A stretch of DNA of 64,000 bases, from positions 1 to 64,000 of the forward strand of contig JAQWNC010000027.1 in assembly GCA_029246505.1 (NCBI GenBank), read 5' to 3'. Both the position numbers and the translations under genes were made by a program. This document shows, piece by piece, positions 18,147 to 27,022 of the stretch (its first letter is position 1; every line of letters begins with the position of its first letter). Origin of the DNA: Arenicellaceae bacterium. GTDB taxonomy: Bacteria; Pseudomonadota; Gammaproteobacteria; Arenicellales; Arenicellaceae. A model generated the notes under the pieces. It did no database searches, was not told the DNA's origin, and saw nothing but the letters and a program-made list of their open reading frames with translations.

Positions 18147-19340
18147 CTACACCAATGGAATAGTGTTGGCATCGTACTCAGGTAAAAAGCTTTCGTTTTC
18201 ACCCGCACGCATATTCAACGCCTTAAACGCTACTCGGCGTATCAAGCGTCCTGGCAAATGATAAAGCAATCCGGCCTGACGAGAACGCTTTTGCACCCGC
18301 GCAGTGCGGGATAACCGATTCCTCTGATACTTATCCAGCGCCTGACTAAGCATCTCACTGTTGGATAGATCGAAGCCTTCCAGTACGCGCTGTAAAATTC
18401 TAGCATCTTCGATTGCCATCGCCGCACCAGATGCCAAAAATGGCAGACTAGCATGCGCTGCATCACCCAATAAAGTTACCCGTTTGGAGCTCCAACGATC
18501 CAGTGGCTGATAATCGTGTAGCGCCCAACGATAACATTGGTCGACCGGTGTGAGTTCGATAACAGTCTGAACCACCTTATTCCATCCGGAAAAATCAGCC
18601 TTTAGATCTTTATACGGTGATTTTTGAACCCAAGAATCATTTGACCAACTTCGACCTTCTACCACACCAACAAAATTAATCGCTTTTTGGGAACGAACAT
18701 AATAAACAGCCATATGCTTTTTATGCGCCACAAAATTGGTTACCACTTTACCCATAAAATCATCATCAAGTTGGGTAGCATCGAGTACGCCTCGCCAGGC
18801 TACATTCCCCGTCCATTGAACCGGAGTATTGCCTAACATCTGTGTTCTGATACTTGATCGAATGCCGTCAGCACCAACTAGACAATCACCATATTCGATC
18901 ACTCCATTTTCAAGCTGCACGGCAACGTTTTTTGCTGATTCGGTATATTTCGTAACCGTAGCGCCAAACTGCAGTGAGCCTGGTGAGCGCCTTAGAAGCT
19001 CAGCAACAAGCGTTTCAAGTAGATCTGAGCGGTGTAGATGATAATACGGGGCGCGATATCGGTGCTGATACGCTGCACCAAGCGGAGACTGATACAGCAA
19101 GTTACCGGTATCGAATTCTCGTATATCAATAGACTCCGGCGCAACCGCAAGGTTATTGAGCTTAGGTAATAAACCTAGAGAATCTAATACCCTGGTCGCA
19201 TTGGCAGCTAGCTGTATACCTGCACCTGCATCTTCAAATATTGAAGCGCGCTCAAAAACCCGCACTTCATGACCAGCCTCATGCAAACATAAAGCTGCAG
19301 TCAACCCACCTATACCACCACCCACAATAAGAATTTTCAC
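18147..19340 (-). CDS. FAD-dependent monooxygenase (salicylate hydroxylase type)
   Basis: 397 residues from a GTG at 19340. The Rossmann GxGxxG site is ILIVGGGIGGLTAALCLHEA with the acidic end at RVFERA; the DG motif is LVGADGIRSSIR and the FAD ribityl motif is VTLLGDAAHASLPFLASGAA. This is class A flavoprotein hydroxylase architecture (NAD(P)H-dependent single-component), as in salicylate or 6-hydroxynicotinate hydroxylases. I took the GTG start because the nucleotide-binding strand begins right after it and because the upstream aldo/keto reductase ends 20 bp earlier; the frame is open further into that gene. Substrate unknown, probably an aromatic acid. Confidence 0.85.
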   Translation of the reverse strand: MKILIVGGGIGGLTAALCLHEAGHEVRVFERASIFEDAGAGIQLAANATRVLDSLGLLPKLNNLAVAPESIDIREFDTGNLLYQSPLGAAYQHRYRAPYYHLHRSDLLETLVAELLRRSPGSLQFGATVTKYTESAKNVAVQLENGVIEYGDCLVGADGIRSSIRTQMLGNTPVQWTGNVAWRGVLDATQLDDDFMGKVVTNFVAHKKHMAVYYVRSQKAINFVGVVEGRSWSNDSWVQKSPYKDLKADFSGWNKVVQTVIELTPVDQCYRWALHDYQPLDRWSSKRVTLLGDAAHASLPFLASGAAMAIEDARILQRVLEGFDLSNSEMLSQALDKYQRNRLSRTARVQKRSRQAGLLYHLPGRLIRRVAFKALNMRAGENESFLPEYDANTIPLV

Positions 19341-19360
19341 TAAATACCCGGTGCGAAACT

Positions 19361-20413
19361 CTAAAATGTTAGCGGGTGGTTTTTTAGTACGCCGGTAATA
19401 TCCACGATACATTCCGACGATAACGGCATATTAAAAGCGTCAATATTTTCACGCAACTGCTCCTCAGATGTTGCCCCTAATATTGTGGAGCTAACACCAT
19501 CCACCTGACCCACCCAGGCAAGCGCGAGTTGTGCAGCTGTTAAATCATAGCGTTCAGCGACTGCCACATATGCGGCGATCGCCGCATCACCGCGTGGTGT
19601 ATCTCGAAATAATCCGAGCCGCTGACTTACCATCCATCGAGACCCCATGGGTCTGGCACCTCCCATGTATTTACCCGACAACGCGCCGCCTGCCAGCGGC
19701 GACCACGGCAAATAGGCGACATTGTTCAAAGAACACATCTCCATCATATAAGGCCAGTCTATGGTATGCAGCAAACTAAACTCATTTTGAACTGACGTCA
19801 TCACCGGTAAATCGTGTAATTTTGCAAGGCGTAAGTATTCATTCACACCCCAAGGTGTTTCATTTGATAATCCACAAAATCGTATTTTTCCGGCTTTAAC
19901 ACACTTATCCAGACCACGAAGCAAACCCAACATATCTTCACTTTGATGAGTCGCGTCAATGCGTTCAACATTAATTTCACCAGGCCAATGTTTAGCAAAA
20001 TGCGGCACGGCGCGGCTAGGCCAGTGAATCTGAAACAGGTCAATATAATCGGTTTGCAATCGCGCCAATGAATCATCAACCGCCTGCACAATCGAGGCAC
20101 CATCTGGTTTCGCCCCGCCGCGAATATGTTTAACGCCGCGACCAACTATTTTACTCGCAATGATTATCTCTGGTCGCAACCGGCTGTGTTTTGCCAACCA
20201 ATCGCCAATCACCCGTTCGGTATTAGCACAAGTGTCTGCTTTTATCGGGATCGGATACATCTCAGCGGTGTCGAAAAAATTAATTCCGAGATCAATTGCG
20301 CAATCCAGTACGCGCTCTGAATCTTGCGCATTATGTTGCCCACCCATTGGCATAGTACCTAAGCACACACACGAGACCTCCAAACGGCTAGCCCCTAACT
20401 TTACGTATTTCAT
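19361..20413 (-). CDS. Aldo/keto reductase
   Basis: 350 residues. TIM-barrel AKR with the tetrad visible: Asp in NFFDTAEMYP, Tyr in the same segment, Lys in IASKIVG and His in FQIHWPSR. The N-terminus (KLGASRLEVSCVCLGTMPMGG) and the Tas-like insert (PIKADTCANTERVIGDWLAK) put it in the Tas/YajO-type group, NADPH-dependent reductases of aldehydes or ketones. The C-terminal STILGATSEEQLRENIDAF binds the cofactor phosphate. It lies 66 bp downstream of a LysR regulator on the same strand and 20 bp upstream of the FAD monooxygenase, so the two oxidoreductases are likely co-expressed. Confidence 0.9.
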   Translation of the reverse strand: MKYVKLGASRLEVSCVCLGTMPMGGQHNAQDSERVLDCAIDLGINFFDTAEMYPIPIKADTCANTERVIGDWLAKHSRLRPEIIIASKIVGRGVKHIRGGAKPDGASIVQAVDDSLARLQTDYIDLFQIHWPSRAVPHFAKHWPGEINVERIDATHQSEDMLGLLRGLDKCVKAGKIRFCGLSNETPWGVNEYLRLAKLHDLPVMTSVQNEFSLLHTIDWPYMMEMCSLNNVAYLPWSPLAGGALSGKYMGGARPMGSRWMVSQRLGLFRDTPRGDAAIAAYVAVAERYDLTAAQLALAWVGQVDGVSSTILGATSEEQLRENIDAFNMPLSSECIVDITGVLKNHPLTF

Positions 20414-20479
20414 GCCACTTCACTCCCTACAATCCGTCATTTAAACAGATATCTTGGTAAATATTATTGAGTTAGAAGC

Positions 20480-21424
20480 TTACTTAACTTGTGAAACTAT
20501 TTCAGGATGCTCGAACATATAGACGATTTGCTCTCGCAACCAATTATGAACGGGCGAGCTCATCGTTCGCTTGTGCTGGATCAGCAATAACCTTGGGTCA
20601 AGGTTTCGGAACATAGGCAGCCTTGGCAGAGCCTTGGAAATGAAGCGCGCAGCAACTAATGGCTTATCTTTTAGTAGCGCAGAAGCAACAAACACAGTAT
20701 CACTGCGAAGCGCCACTTCCATCGCCGTCATCAGCTGTGAGGTAACCAAAATAGTATTTCGTTTTATGCCGCGCTCCTTAAGGTAAGTATCCAACTCGAC
20801 ATTACGGTCAGTAATATGTGGCAAGTACAATTGGACTTGAGGATAACGAAAAAATTCATCTTCCTGCAAATAGTCAACCTTAGACAAGGGATGATCTCGT
20901 CGCATATAACATACTGCACCAATCGGTGATAATTCGTGTACCAAAAACTCCGGGCTTTGTGTTTCACGAACATAAATCGAAAAATCTAATTCGCCGTGCC
21001 GTAATTCGTCTAGATGGTCATCGGTTATGTTTCGAGTTCGCAAGCTCAATCTTGGTGCCACTTTTTGTAAATCCAGAACCAGCGATGGAATATAGAAGCT
21101 CGCGATACTCTCGGTGCTGGCAATGCTGATTCTGGCTTCAACCGAAGATGGATCGAAATCTGTTTCGTAAACGAGGCGGCCAACCTTATCTAAGACATCA
21201 TTAAGCGGGAACTCCAAATCCTCCGCCAATGGAGTTGGTACTAAACCTTTCCCGGTGCGGGTGAACAGCTCGTCTTCAAACAAATCGCGCAAACGCTGCA
21301 AAGTCTTACTCATGGCGGGTTGGCTAACAAAAGCTTTTTCCGCAGCTTTACTTACACTGCGCTCCTCCAATAAGAGCTTTAGTGAAACAAGCAGATTCAG
21401 GTCAATTCGGGATAGTTGATGCAT
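20480..21424 (-). CDS. LysR-family transcriptional regulator
   Basis: 314 residues. The N-terminal winged helix-turn-helix is SRIDLNLLVSLKLLLEERSV, with the recognition region AAEKAFVSQPAMSKTLQRLR; the rest is the periplasmic-binding-protein-like effector domain. The NodD/SyrM-like start (DLNLL, then FEDELFTRTGKGLVPTPLA) is typical of regulators of aromatic or short-chain catabolism. It is encoded ahead of, and in the same direction as, the aldo/keto reductase, rather than divergent from it; its other neighbour, miaB, is divergent but is a housekeeping gene. The likely target is the reductase-monooxygenase-thioesterase run. Confidence 0.9.
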   Translation of the reverse strand: MHQLSRIDLNLLVSLKLLLEERSVSKAAEKAFVSQPAMSKTLQRLRDLFEDELFTRTGKGLVPTPLAEDLEFPLNDVLDKVGRLVYETDFDPSSVEARISIASTESIASFYIPSLVLDLQKVAPRLSLRTRNITDDHLDELRHGELDFSIYVRETQSPEFLVHELSPIGAVCYMRRDHPLSKVDYLQEDEFFRYPQVQLYLPHITDRNVELDTYLKERGIKRNTILVTSQLMTAMEVALRSDTVFVASALLKDKPLVAARFISKALPRLPMFRNLDPRLLLIQHKRTMSSPVHNWLREQIVYMFEHPEIVSQVK

Positions 21425-21554
21425 AAGTTTTTTAAACGCAAAGATGCATTGGATAACATGCGGGCCATAGCTAATGACTTATATTACGTTCTTAGCCCAT
21501 AAATGCGAAGTGGCATCGTATTCGACAGCCTGCTATATCATGGGCAGACAATGG

Positions 21555-21582
21555 TTTACATGCAGAAATTTTCACCTATACT
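21555..21582 (+). promoter_or_regulatory. Sigma-70 promoter of the miaB operon
   Basis: TTTACA at 21555-21560, a 16-base spacer, then TATACT at 21577-21582; five of six matches in each box. It lies 55 bases before the miaB start and points into the five-gene operon. Confidence 0.5.
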
Positions 21583-21637
21583 TGCCCGCCCTAAGAATTA
21601 GGGAAATATTTTAGCCATTACAATGACTTGCGAACGC

Positions 21638-22963
21638 ATGAGCAAAAAAATATTTATTAAAACGTTTGGTTGCCAAATGAATGAGTACGACTCCAACAGG
21701 CTGCTCGACGCGATGCATGAAAATCATGGAATGGTATTGACTGACACACCACAAGATGCAGATGTGTTGCTACTAAATACCTGCTCAGTACGTGAAAAAG
21801 CTCAAGAAAAAGTATTTCATCAATTAGGTCGTTGGAAAAAATTAAAAAAAACTAACCCGGATCTTGTCATTGGCGTCGGGGGCTGCGTCGCTAGTCAGGA
21901 AGGTGCAGGAATAACCCAGCGCGCTCCATACGTGGATATTGTATTTGGCCCGCAAACTTTGCACCGCGTACCAGAACTCTATAAAGAGGTACTGAATACG
22001 CGAACACCCAAAATTGATATCAGTTTTCCTGAAATAGAGAAATTCGACTCCTTGCCACCACCTCGAAGTGACGGCGTGAAAGCCTATGTTTCGATAATGG
22101 AAGGCTGTAGTAAGTACTGCTCATTTTGCGTGGTTCCCTATACCCGCGGTGAAGAGTTCTCTCGAGGATTCGATGACGTTATCGCAGAAATTGTTGGGTT
22201 GGCAGAACAAGGGGTGCGAGAAATCTCGTTACTGGGGCAAAATGTTAATGCTTACCGTGGCCCAATGCACGATGGTGAAATTGCCGATTTTGCACTGCTG
22301 ATTCGATATATCGGGGAAATTGACGGGGTCGATCGCATTCGTTACGTCACTTCACACCCCTTAGAATTTACCGATAATCTAATCGGTGTATATTCGGATG
22401 TCCCTCAACTGGTAAGTCATTTACACTTACCAGTACAGAGCGGTTCGGACCGAATACTCGAAGTAATGAAACGTCGTTATAAGGTCAGCGATTATCTAAA
22501 AATAGTAGAGAAATTACGCAATGTTCGCCCTGGCCTTTCAATGTCTTCAGACTTCATAATTGGATTCCCAGGTGAGACCGAGCAAGATTTTGAGGATACC
22601 ATGAGCCTGATCGAAGCCGTAGGCTACGACCTATCATTTAGTTTCATCTACAGCCCTCGACCAGGAACGCCCGCATCTGATCTTTTAGATGATGTGCCGA
22701 TGGAAGTGAAAAAGGAGCGCCTTGCCCGGCTTCAGGCACGTATTTCCGAAATGGCTTCAGAATTCAGCAAATCGATGGTGGGAACAACACAATCGGTTCT
22801 TATCGACGGAGTTGCGCGAAAAGGTAATAATCAAGTAAGCGGCCGTACTGAGAATAACCGCGTGGTCAATTTTGATGGTCCGCCACAATTGATAGGTCAA
22901 TTTGCTGACGTAGTAATTACCGAATCTCTGCCTAATTCTTTGCGCGGTCGAATTGTCACATAA
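21638..22963 (+). CDS. miaB: tRNA-2-methylthio-N6-dimethylallyladenosine synthase
   Basis: 441 residues. Methylthiotransferase domain at the start with the auxiliary cluster cysteines ([30 protein letters not shown]), a radical-SAM domain with [18 protein letters not shown] (CxxxCxxC) and a C-terminal TRAM domain ([19 protein letters not shown]). It converts i6A37 of tRNAs reading UNN codons to ms2i6A37 using two [4Fe-4S] clusters. I prefer ATG 21638, where the family normally begins, over the ATG five codons upstream; neither has a strong ribosome site. First gene of the miaB-ybeZ-ybeY-ybeX-lnt operon. Confidence 0.95.
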   Translation: MSKKIFIKTFGCQMNEYDSNRLLDAMHENHGMVLTDTPQDADVLLLNTCSVREKAQEKVFHQLGRWKKLKKTNPDLVIGVGGCVASQEGAGITQRAPYVDIVFGPQTLHRVPELYKEVLNTRTPKIDISFPEIEKFDSLPPPRSDGVKAYVSIMEGCSKYCSFCVVPYTRGEEFSRGFDDVIAEIVGLAEQGVREISLLGQNVNAYRGPMHDGEIADFALLIRYIGEIDGVDRIRYVTSHPLEFTDNLIGVYSDVPQLVSHLHLPVQSGSDRILEVMKRRYKVSDYLKIVEKLRNVRPGLSMSSDFIIGFPGETEQDFEDTMSLIEAVGYDLSFSFIYSPRPGTPASDLLDDVPMEVKKERLARLQARISEMASEFSKSMVGTTQSVLIDGVARKGNNQVSGRTENNRVVNFDGPPQLIGQFADVVITESLPNSLRGRIVT

Positions 22964-22989
22964 GTGTCTCGATAAGCACCCAAACGACA

Positions 22990-23997
22990 TTGAATTCCAA
23001 AACTATCTTATTAGAACCAGTCGAAAACAATCGATTGGCGGCCTTATGTGGGGGCAACGATCAACACCTTAGGTACATTGAAGAACACATAAATGTAAAA
23101 CTTAATCGTCGTGCAGCAAGCTTCCTGATTGAAGGCATACTCGATGACAACCCAGAAAATATCGAACGCGCAAGTATGGTTCTAGAAAAACTATATAGAA
23201 TGTCTTTAAAAACTGAAATCAACGATGAAGTGATTTTTCAAACTATTCAAGGCATGAATCAGAATGCGCTCAAAAACAAAACTGTGACTGAAAATATAAG
23301 TGATCAAACTGAGGCACTATTCGGCTTCTCAACACCACGCAAAGAAATATCAGCTAAAACAGCTAACCAATCGCACTACCTTAAAGAAATATGCGAGCAA
23401 ACAATAACCTTCGGTATCGGCCCAGCCGGGACAGGTAAAACATTTCTTGCAGTGGCTAGCGCAGTTCGAGAACTCACTCAGGGTTCCGTATCGCGTATCG
23501 TACTAACCCGGCCCGTTATCGAAGCAGGAGAGCATCTAGGCTATTTACCTGGTGATATTGGTCAAAAAGTTGACCCCTATATAAGACCTCTATACGACGC
23601 TCTCAACGAACTCTTAGGGGCAGAGAAAGTCGCAAAACTAATGGAAAAAAACATTATTGAACTTGCACCACTTGCTTATATGCGTGGTAGAACCTTAAAC
23701 GATGCTTTCATTATTTTGGACGAAGCCCAAAATACGACAACCCAACAAATGAAGATGTTCCTTACACGCATCGGGTTTGGTTCTCAGGCTGTTATAACCG
23801 GCGACGTCACACAAGTTGATCTACCAAAAGGGATGCAATCCGGCCTTCACCACGCGACAAAAATATTAACTAATGTAAAAGGGCTTTCAATTTGCTGGTT
23901 AACCGACTCCGACATCGTGAGACATCCATTGGTGCAACGCATTGTAATTGCCTACGAAAAATCCGAAATTAAACGCGTAAAGAAGGACCCTGCTTGA
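22990..23997 (+). CDS. ybeZ: PhoH-like ATPase YbeZ
   Basis: 335 residues. A KH-like N-terminal region (residues 10-75, GGNDQHLRYIEEHINVKLNR) precedes the PhoH P-loop domain with Walker A GPAGTGKTF and Walker B FIILDEAQNTT; the RIGFGSQAVITGDVTQVDLP segment is the family signature. YbeZ is an NTPase/RNA-associated partner of the endoribonuclease YbeY. The start must be TTG at 22990: there is no ATG or GTG in frame for the first sixty codons and the upstream frame offers no better codon. The stop overlaps the TTG start of ybeY, indicating translational coupling. Confidence 0.93.
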   Translation: MNSKTILLEPVENNRLAALCGGNDQHLRYIEEHINVKLNRRAASFLIEGILDDNPENIERASMVLEKLYRMSLKTEINDEVIFQTIQGMNQNALKNKTVTENISDQTEALFGFSTPRKEISAKTANQSHYLKEICEQTITFGIGPAGTGKTFLAVASAVRELTQGSVSRIVLTRPVIEAGEHLGYLPGDIGQKVDPYIRPLYDALNELLGAEKVAKLMEKNIIELAPLAYMRGRTLNDAFIILDEAQNTTTQQMKMFLTRIGFGSQAVITGDVTQVDLPKGMQSGLHHATKILTNVKGLSICWLTDSDIVRHPLVQRIVIAYEKSEIKRVKKDPA

Positions 23998-24491
23998 GTA
24001 TAGTCGTCCAAACAGTGAGTATTTGCGAACACCCGCCTTCAGGTGAGCTTGAGACCTGGGCAGAAGCTGCCCGGACATCGCTTGCTAATTCTAACCATCG
24101 TGAAATTGTCCTGCGCCTAGTAGACGAAGCTGAAATGACCAAATTGAACGCCGAGTTCCGCAGCAAACCTGGGCCAACCAATGTACTATCTTTTCTCGCA
24201 GAACTGCCGGATGCGATGACTAAAAATAATGGACTCGAAAATAACATCGAACAAGAGCTAAACTTACCGCTTGGCGACATAGTAATTTGTGCTCCAATTG
24301 TTGCGCTGGAAGCGAAGGCACAAAATAAACGATTACCCGCGCACTGGTGCCATATGGTGACTCACGGTGTACTGCATTTATATGGGTTTGATCACGTCAA
24401 AAAAACTGATGCTATGACAATGGAAGCACTAGAAACCAAAATTCTTGCTAAACTTGGTTTTCCAGACCCCTATTTGGCGATAAAACCTTAA
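23994..24491 (+). CDS. ybeY: Endoribonuclease YbeY (16S rRNA maturation)
   Basis: 165 residues. The zinc site motif H-G-V-L-H-L-x5-D-H (HGVLHLYGFDH) is intact, with the upstream FRSKPGPTNVLSF segment and LGDIVICAP strand of the family. YbeY takes part in 3' maturation of 16S rRNA and ribosome quality control. It starts with TTG overlapping the TGA of ybeZ (TTGA), with no other usable start before the conserved part, so its synthesis probably depends on translation of ybeZ. Slightly longer than E. coli YbeY because of an insert around residue 75 (TKNNGLENNIEQ). Confidence 0.93.
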   Translation: MSIVVQTVSICEHPPSGELETWAEAARTSLANSNHREIVLRLVDEAEMTKLNAEFRSKPGPTNVLSFLAELPDAMTKNNGLENNIEQELNLPLGDIVICAPIVALEAKAQNKRLPAHWCHMVTHGVLHLYGFDHVKKTDAMTMEALETKILAKLGFPDPYLAIKP

Positions 24492-24553
24492 TTGCTGAAA
24501 GACACGGTGTAAGTTTAATACACCCCAAAATCGGACAACTAGACATAACATAC

Positions 24554-25435
24554 ATGGATAATGACGAACAACCTCCATCAACCTTGGTTGGGCGGTGTGT
24601 GGCAAAACTGAAACTTTTTTTCTCCCCGACTTTGGCCATGGCACCACGGTCTCGTGGAGAACTTATGGATATTTTGAATCGCTCAAAAATCGATGGCATT
24701 CTCGATCAAGATGCGCTAGATACAATTCAACGGATTTTAGGTGTGGCCGACTTAAGCGTTCGCGACATCATGATCCCTCGCTCGCAGGCGATAATGCTCG
24801 ACAAAGATCATACACTGAACGAATGTCTCGCGGTGCTAATAAAAAGTGCCCACTCACGCTTTCCCGTTCTTGATCCTGATGAAGATGAAATAACCGGTAT
24901 TTTACTAGCCAAAGATATTTTGCAATTTTTTGACACAGAGGAACGTAAGAACTTCAACTTACATGACCTCCTCCGACCGGCAATTTTTGTTCCTGAAAGT
25001 AAGCACCTAAACGTATTACTCGCCGAATTTCGCAGCACTCGAAATCATATGGCGATTGCTGTCGATGAATACGGCGGAGTCTCAGGTTTGGTAACAATCG
25101 AAGACGTACTCGAGCAAATTGTTGGGGAAATAGATGATGAGCACGATGTAGATGATGATCTAAAACTCATACGCAAGCTTGATGGCGGAGATCATATTAT
25201 TAAGGCCATCCTGCCATTGGAAGAATTCAACGAGTATTTTGGCACGCATCTAACAGATAAACGCTACGATACTATTGGCGGTCTGATTCTCAAGCACACT
25301 GGCCAGGTAGCACAACGCGGAGAAAAATTTGAGATGGCTGGCTTACAAATGGAAATCGTGCACGCCGACCGCCGACGCATACATCTAGTAAGAGTCTTTA
25401 GCAATCCGCCGAAGTCCATTCAGACTTCGGAATAA
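24554..25435 (+). CDS. ybeX: CorC/YbeX CBS-domain protein
   Basis: 293 residues, soluble. After a short N-terminal region come two CBS motifs (VRDIMIPRSQAIMLDKDHTL and HDLLRPAIFVPESKHLN) joined by MAIAVDEYGGVSGLVTIEDVLEQIVGEI, then the CorC/HlyC transporter-associated domain (KAILPLEEFNEYFGTHL). In E. coli the protein is linked to magnesium/cobalt efflux and to ribosome metabolism. It lacks the DUF21 membrane domain of larger CorB/HlyC relatives. It stands between ybeY and lnt, its usual place. Confidence 0.92.
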   Translation: MDNDEQPPSTLVGRCVAKLKLFFSPTLAMAPRSRGELMDILNRSKIDGILDQDALDTIQRILGVADLSVRDIMIPRSQAIMLDKDHTLNECLAVLIKSAHSRFPVLDPDEDEITGILLAKDILQFFDTEERKNFNLHDLLRPAIFVPESKHLNVLLAEFRSTRNHMAIAVDEYGGVSGLVTIEDVLEQIVGEIDDEHDVDDDLKLIRKLDGGDHIIKAILPLEEFNEYFGTHLTDKRYDTIGGLILKHTGQVAQRGEKFEMAGLQMEIVHADRRRIHLVRVFSNPPKSIQTSE

Positions 25436-25456
25436 TCCAAAACCGAGCGTCAAACA

Positions 25457-26950
25457 ATGTGGATTAATCGCGTCATTCTATTTATTGCAGGCGCACTGTC
25501 TACTCTCGCCTTTTCGCCATTCGGTTGGTGGTGGATAATACTACCCACACTAGCCCTTTTATTCGATACTTGGTCAAGCCAGCAACCAAGACAAGCGGCC
25601 CTGTCTGGTTTCTTATTTGGAATGGGCCTATTTGGCACCGGGGTAAGCTGGGTTTACATACCTCTAAAAGTTTACGGCAACATGCCCGCAGCCATGGCGG
25701 TTCTGGCAGTTATATTTTTTGTAAGCATTCTTTCACTCTACCCGATGCTGGCGGGATACTTGCAGGCTCGTCTTAAAGTATTTAGTAAGCCTCTACAGCT
25801 ACTAATACTGATTCCTGTTTTATGGACCTTCTGTGAAGTATTGCGCGGCCTAATACCAGCCGGATTTCCTTGGTTAAGTATTGGTTACAGCCAAACAGAT
25901 GGCCCATTATCTGGCTTCGCCCCTATTGGTGGCGTTGTTTTCACCTCATTTATTACGGCAGTTGTAGCCGGTGGAACAACATTATTTTATCAGCGCCGCA
26001 ACCTCAGGTCCAAATTACTGCTAGGAATACTAGTTATACTAACCATAAGCCTTGTGGCAAAACGGATCGAATGGACCGAACCAACAGGGCCAGAATTTAT
26101 CGCTGCAGCGGTTCAAGGAAATGTAAACCTCAGCCAAAAGTGGCAACCTGATTATCGGCAACAAACACTAGAAAACTATTTACAACTTAGCGGCCAAACC
26201 AATGCGAGTTTAATCGTCTGGCCGGAAACCGCAGTCGCGTATTACCAGCATGAGTTTAGCGAATCGATGTGGCAAGCTCTATCGCCAAAAAATCAAACCT
26301 TGATATTTGGTGCTTTAGAGGCTCGACCCCCTTTAACCGAAGGTGCGGACACTAGGCTGTATAACGTTGCCATAACCACGTGTAATGGTTCTAGACAAAT
26401 ATACCGAAAACATCACCTGGTACCATTTGGCGAATTTCTACCTTTATCCGACTGGTTGGGATGGTTGCTGGATTACCTGCAAATACCCATGTCGGACTTT
26501 AGTAGTTGGGAAGGCCCGCAAACAATTGATTGCGGTAACGACTTGAAATTGTCGATTTCAATATGTTTTGAAGATGCGTTTGAAGAAGAGTTCCGACAAG
26601 CCTCTAAACACAGCTCCATACTGGTAAACCTCAGTGAAGATGCCTGGTTCGGTGACTCACTCGCGCCACATCAAAGAATGCAGATGGCTCGAATGCGAGT
26701 ACTCGAAAATGCAAAACCAATGGTTCGTGCCGGGAACACCGGCCCGTCTGCGATTATCAATTATGACGCTGAAGTGCTCGCCATCAGCACGCAATTTGAA
26801 ACTACATTACTGGAAGCTAATATTAAGCCAAGAACAGGCCATACTCTTTATGCCAAGGTTGGCAATACCGCAATTATTATTATCTTACTATTATTGGCTT
26901 GTTTGGGCATGTGGTTTGAGCGCCCGGCTAAATCCAAAGAAAATGAATAG
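25457..26950 (+). CDS. lnt: Apolipoprotein N-acyltransferase
   Basis: 497 residues. Six to seven membrane helices in the first 215 residues and one at the end (IIIILLLLACLGMWF) flank a periplasmic nitrilase domain with the catalytic triad Glu257 (VWPETAV), Lys318 (RKHHLVPFGEF) and Cys370 (SICFEDAF). Lnt adds the third acyl chain to the N-terminal cysteine of lipoproteins in the inner membrane, a step needed for Lol sorting. At least two lipoproteins in this window would be substrates. It starts 21 bp after ybeX and closes the operon; the convergent ptsI ends 72 bp further on. Confidence 0.95.
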   Translation: MWINRVILFIAGALSTLAFSPFGWWWIILPTLALLFDTWSSQQPRQAALSGFLFGMGLFGTGVSWVYIPLKVYGNMPAAMAVLAVIFFVSILSLYPMLAGYLQARLKVFSKPLQLLILIPVLWTFCEVLRGLIPAGFPWLSIGYSQTDGPLSGFAPIGGVVFTSFITAVVAGGTTLFYQRRNLRSKLLLGILVILTISLVAKRIEWTEPTGPEFIAAAVQGNVNLSQKWQPDYRQQTLENYLQLSGQTNASLIVWPETAVAYYQHEFSESMWQALSPKNQTLIFGALEARPPLTEGADTRLYNVAITTCNGSRQIYRKHHLVPFGEFLPLSDWLGWLLDYLQIPMSDFSSWEGPQTIDCGNDLKLSISICFEDAFEEEFRQASKHSSILVNLSEDAWFGDSLAPHQRMQMARMRVLENAKPMVRAGNTGPSAIINYDAEVLAISTQFETTLLEANIKPRTGHTLYAKVGNTAIIIILLLLACLGMWFERPAKSKENE

Positions 26951-27022
26951 AGCAATATTAGCTCCCATGATTTTAATGATTTTCATTGTCGCCTCCCTGC
27001 GTCAAGGGCAAACTGGAACTAT

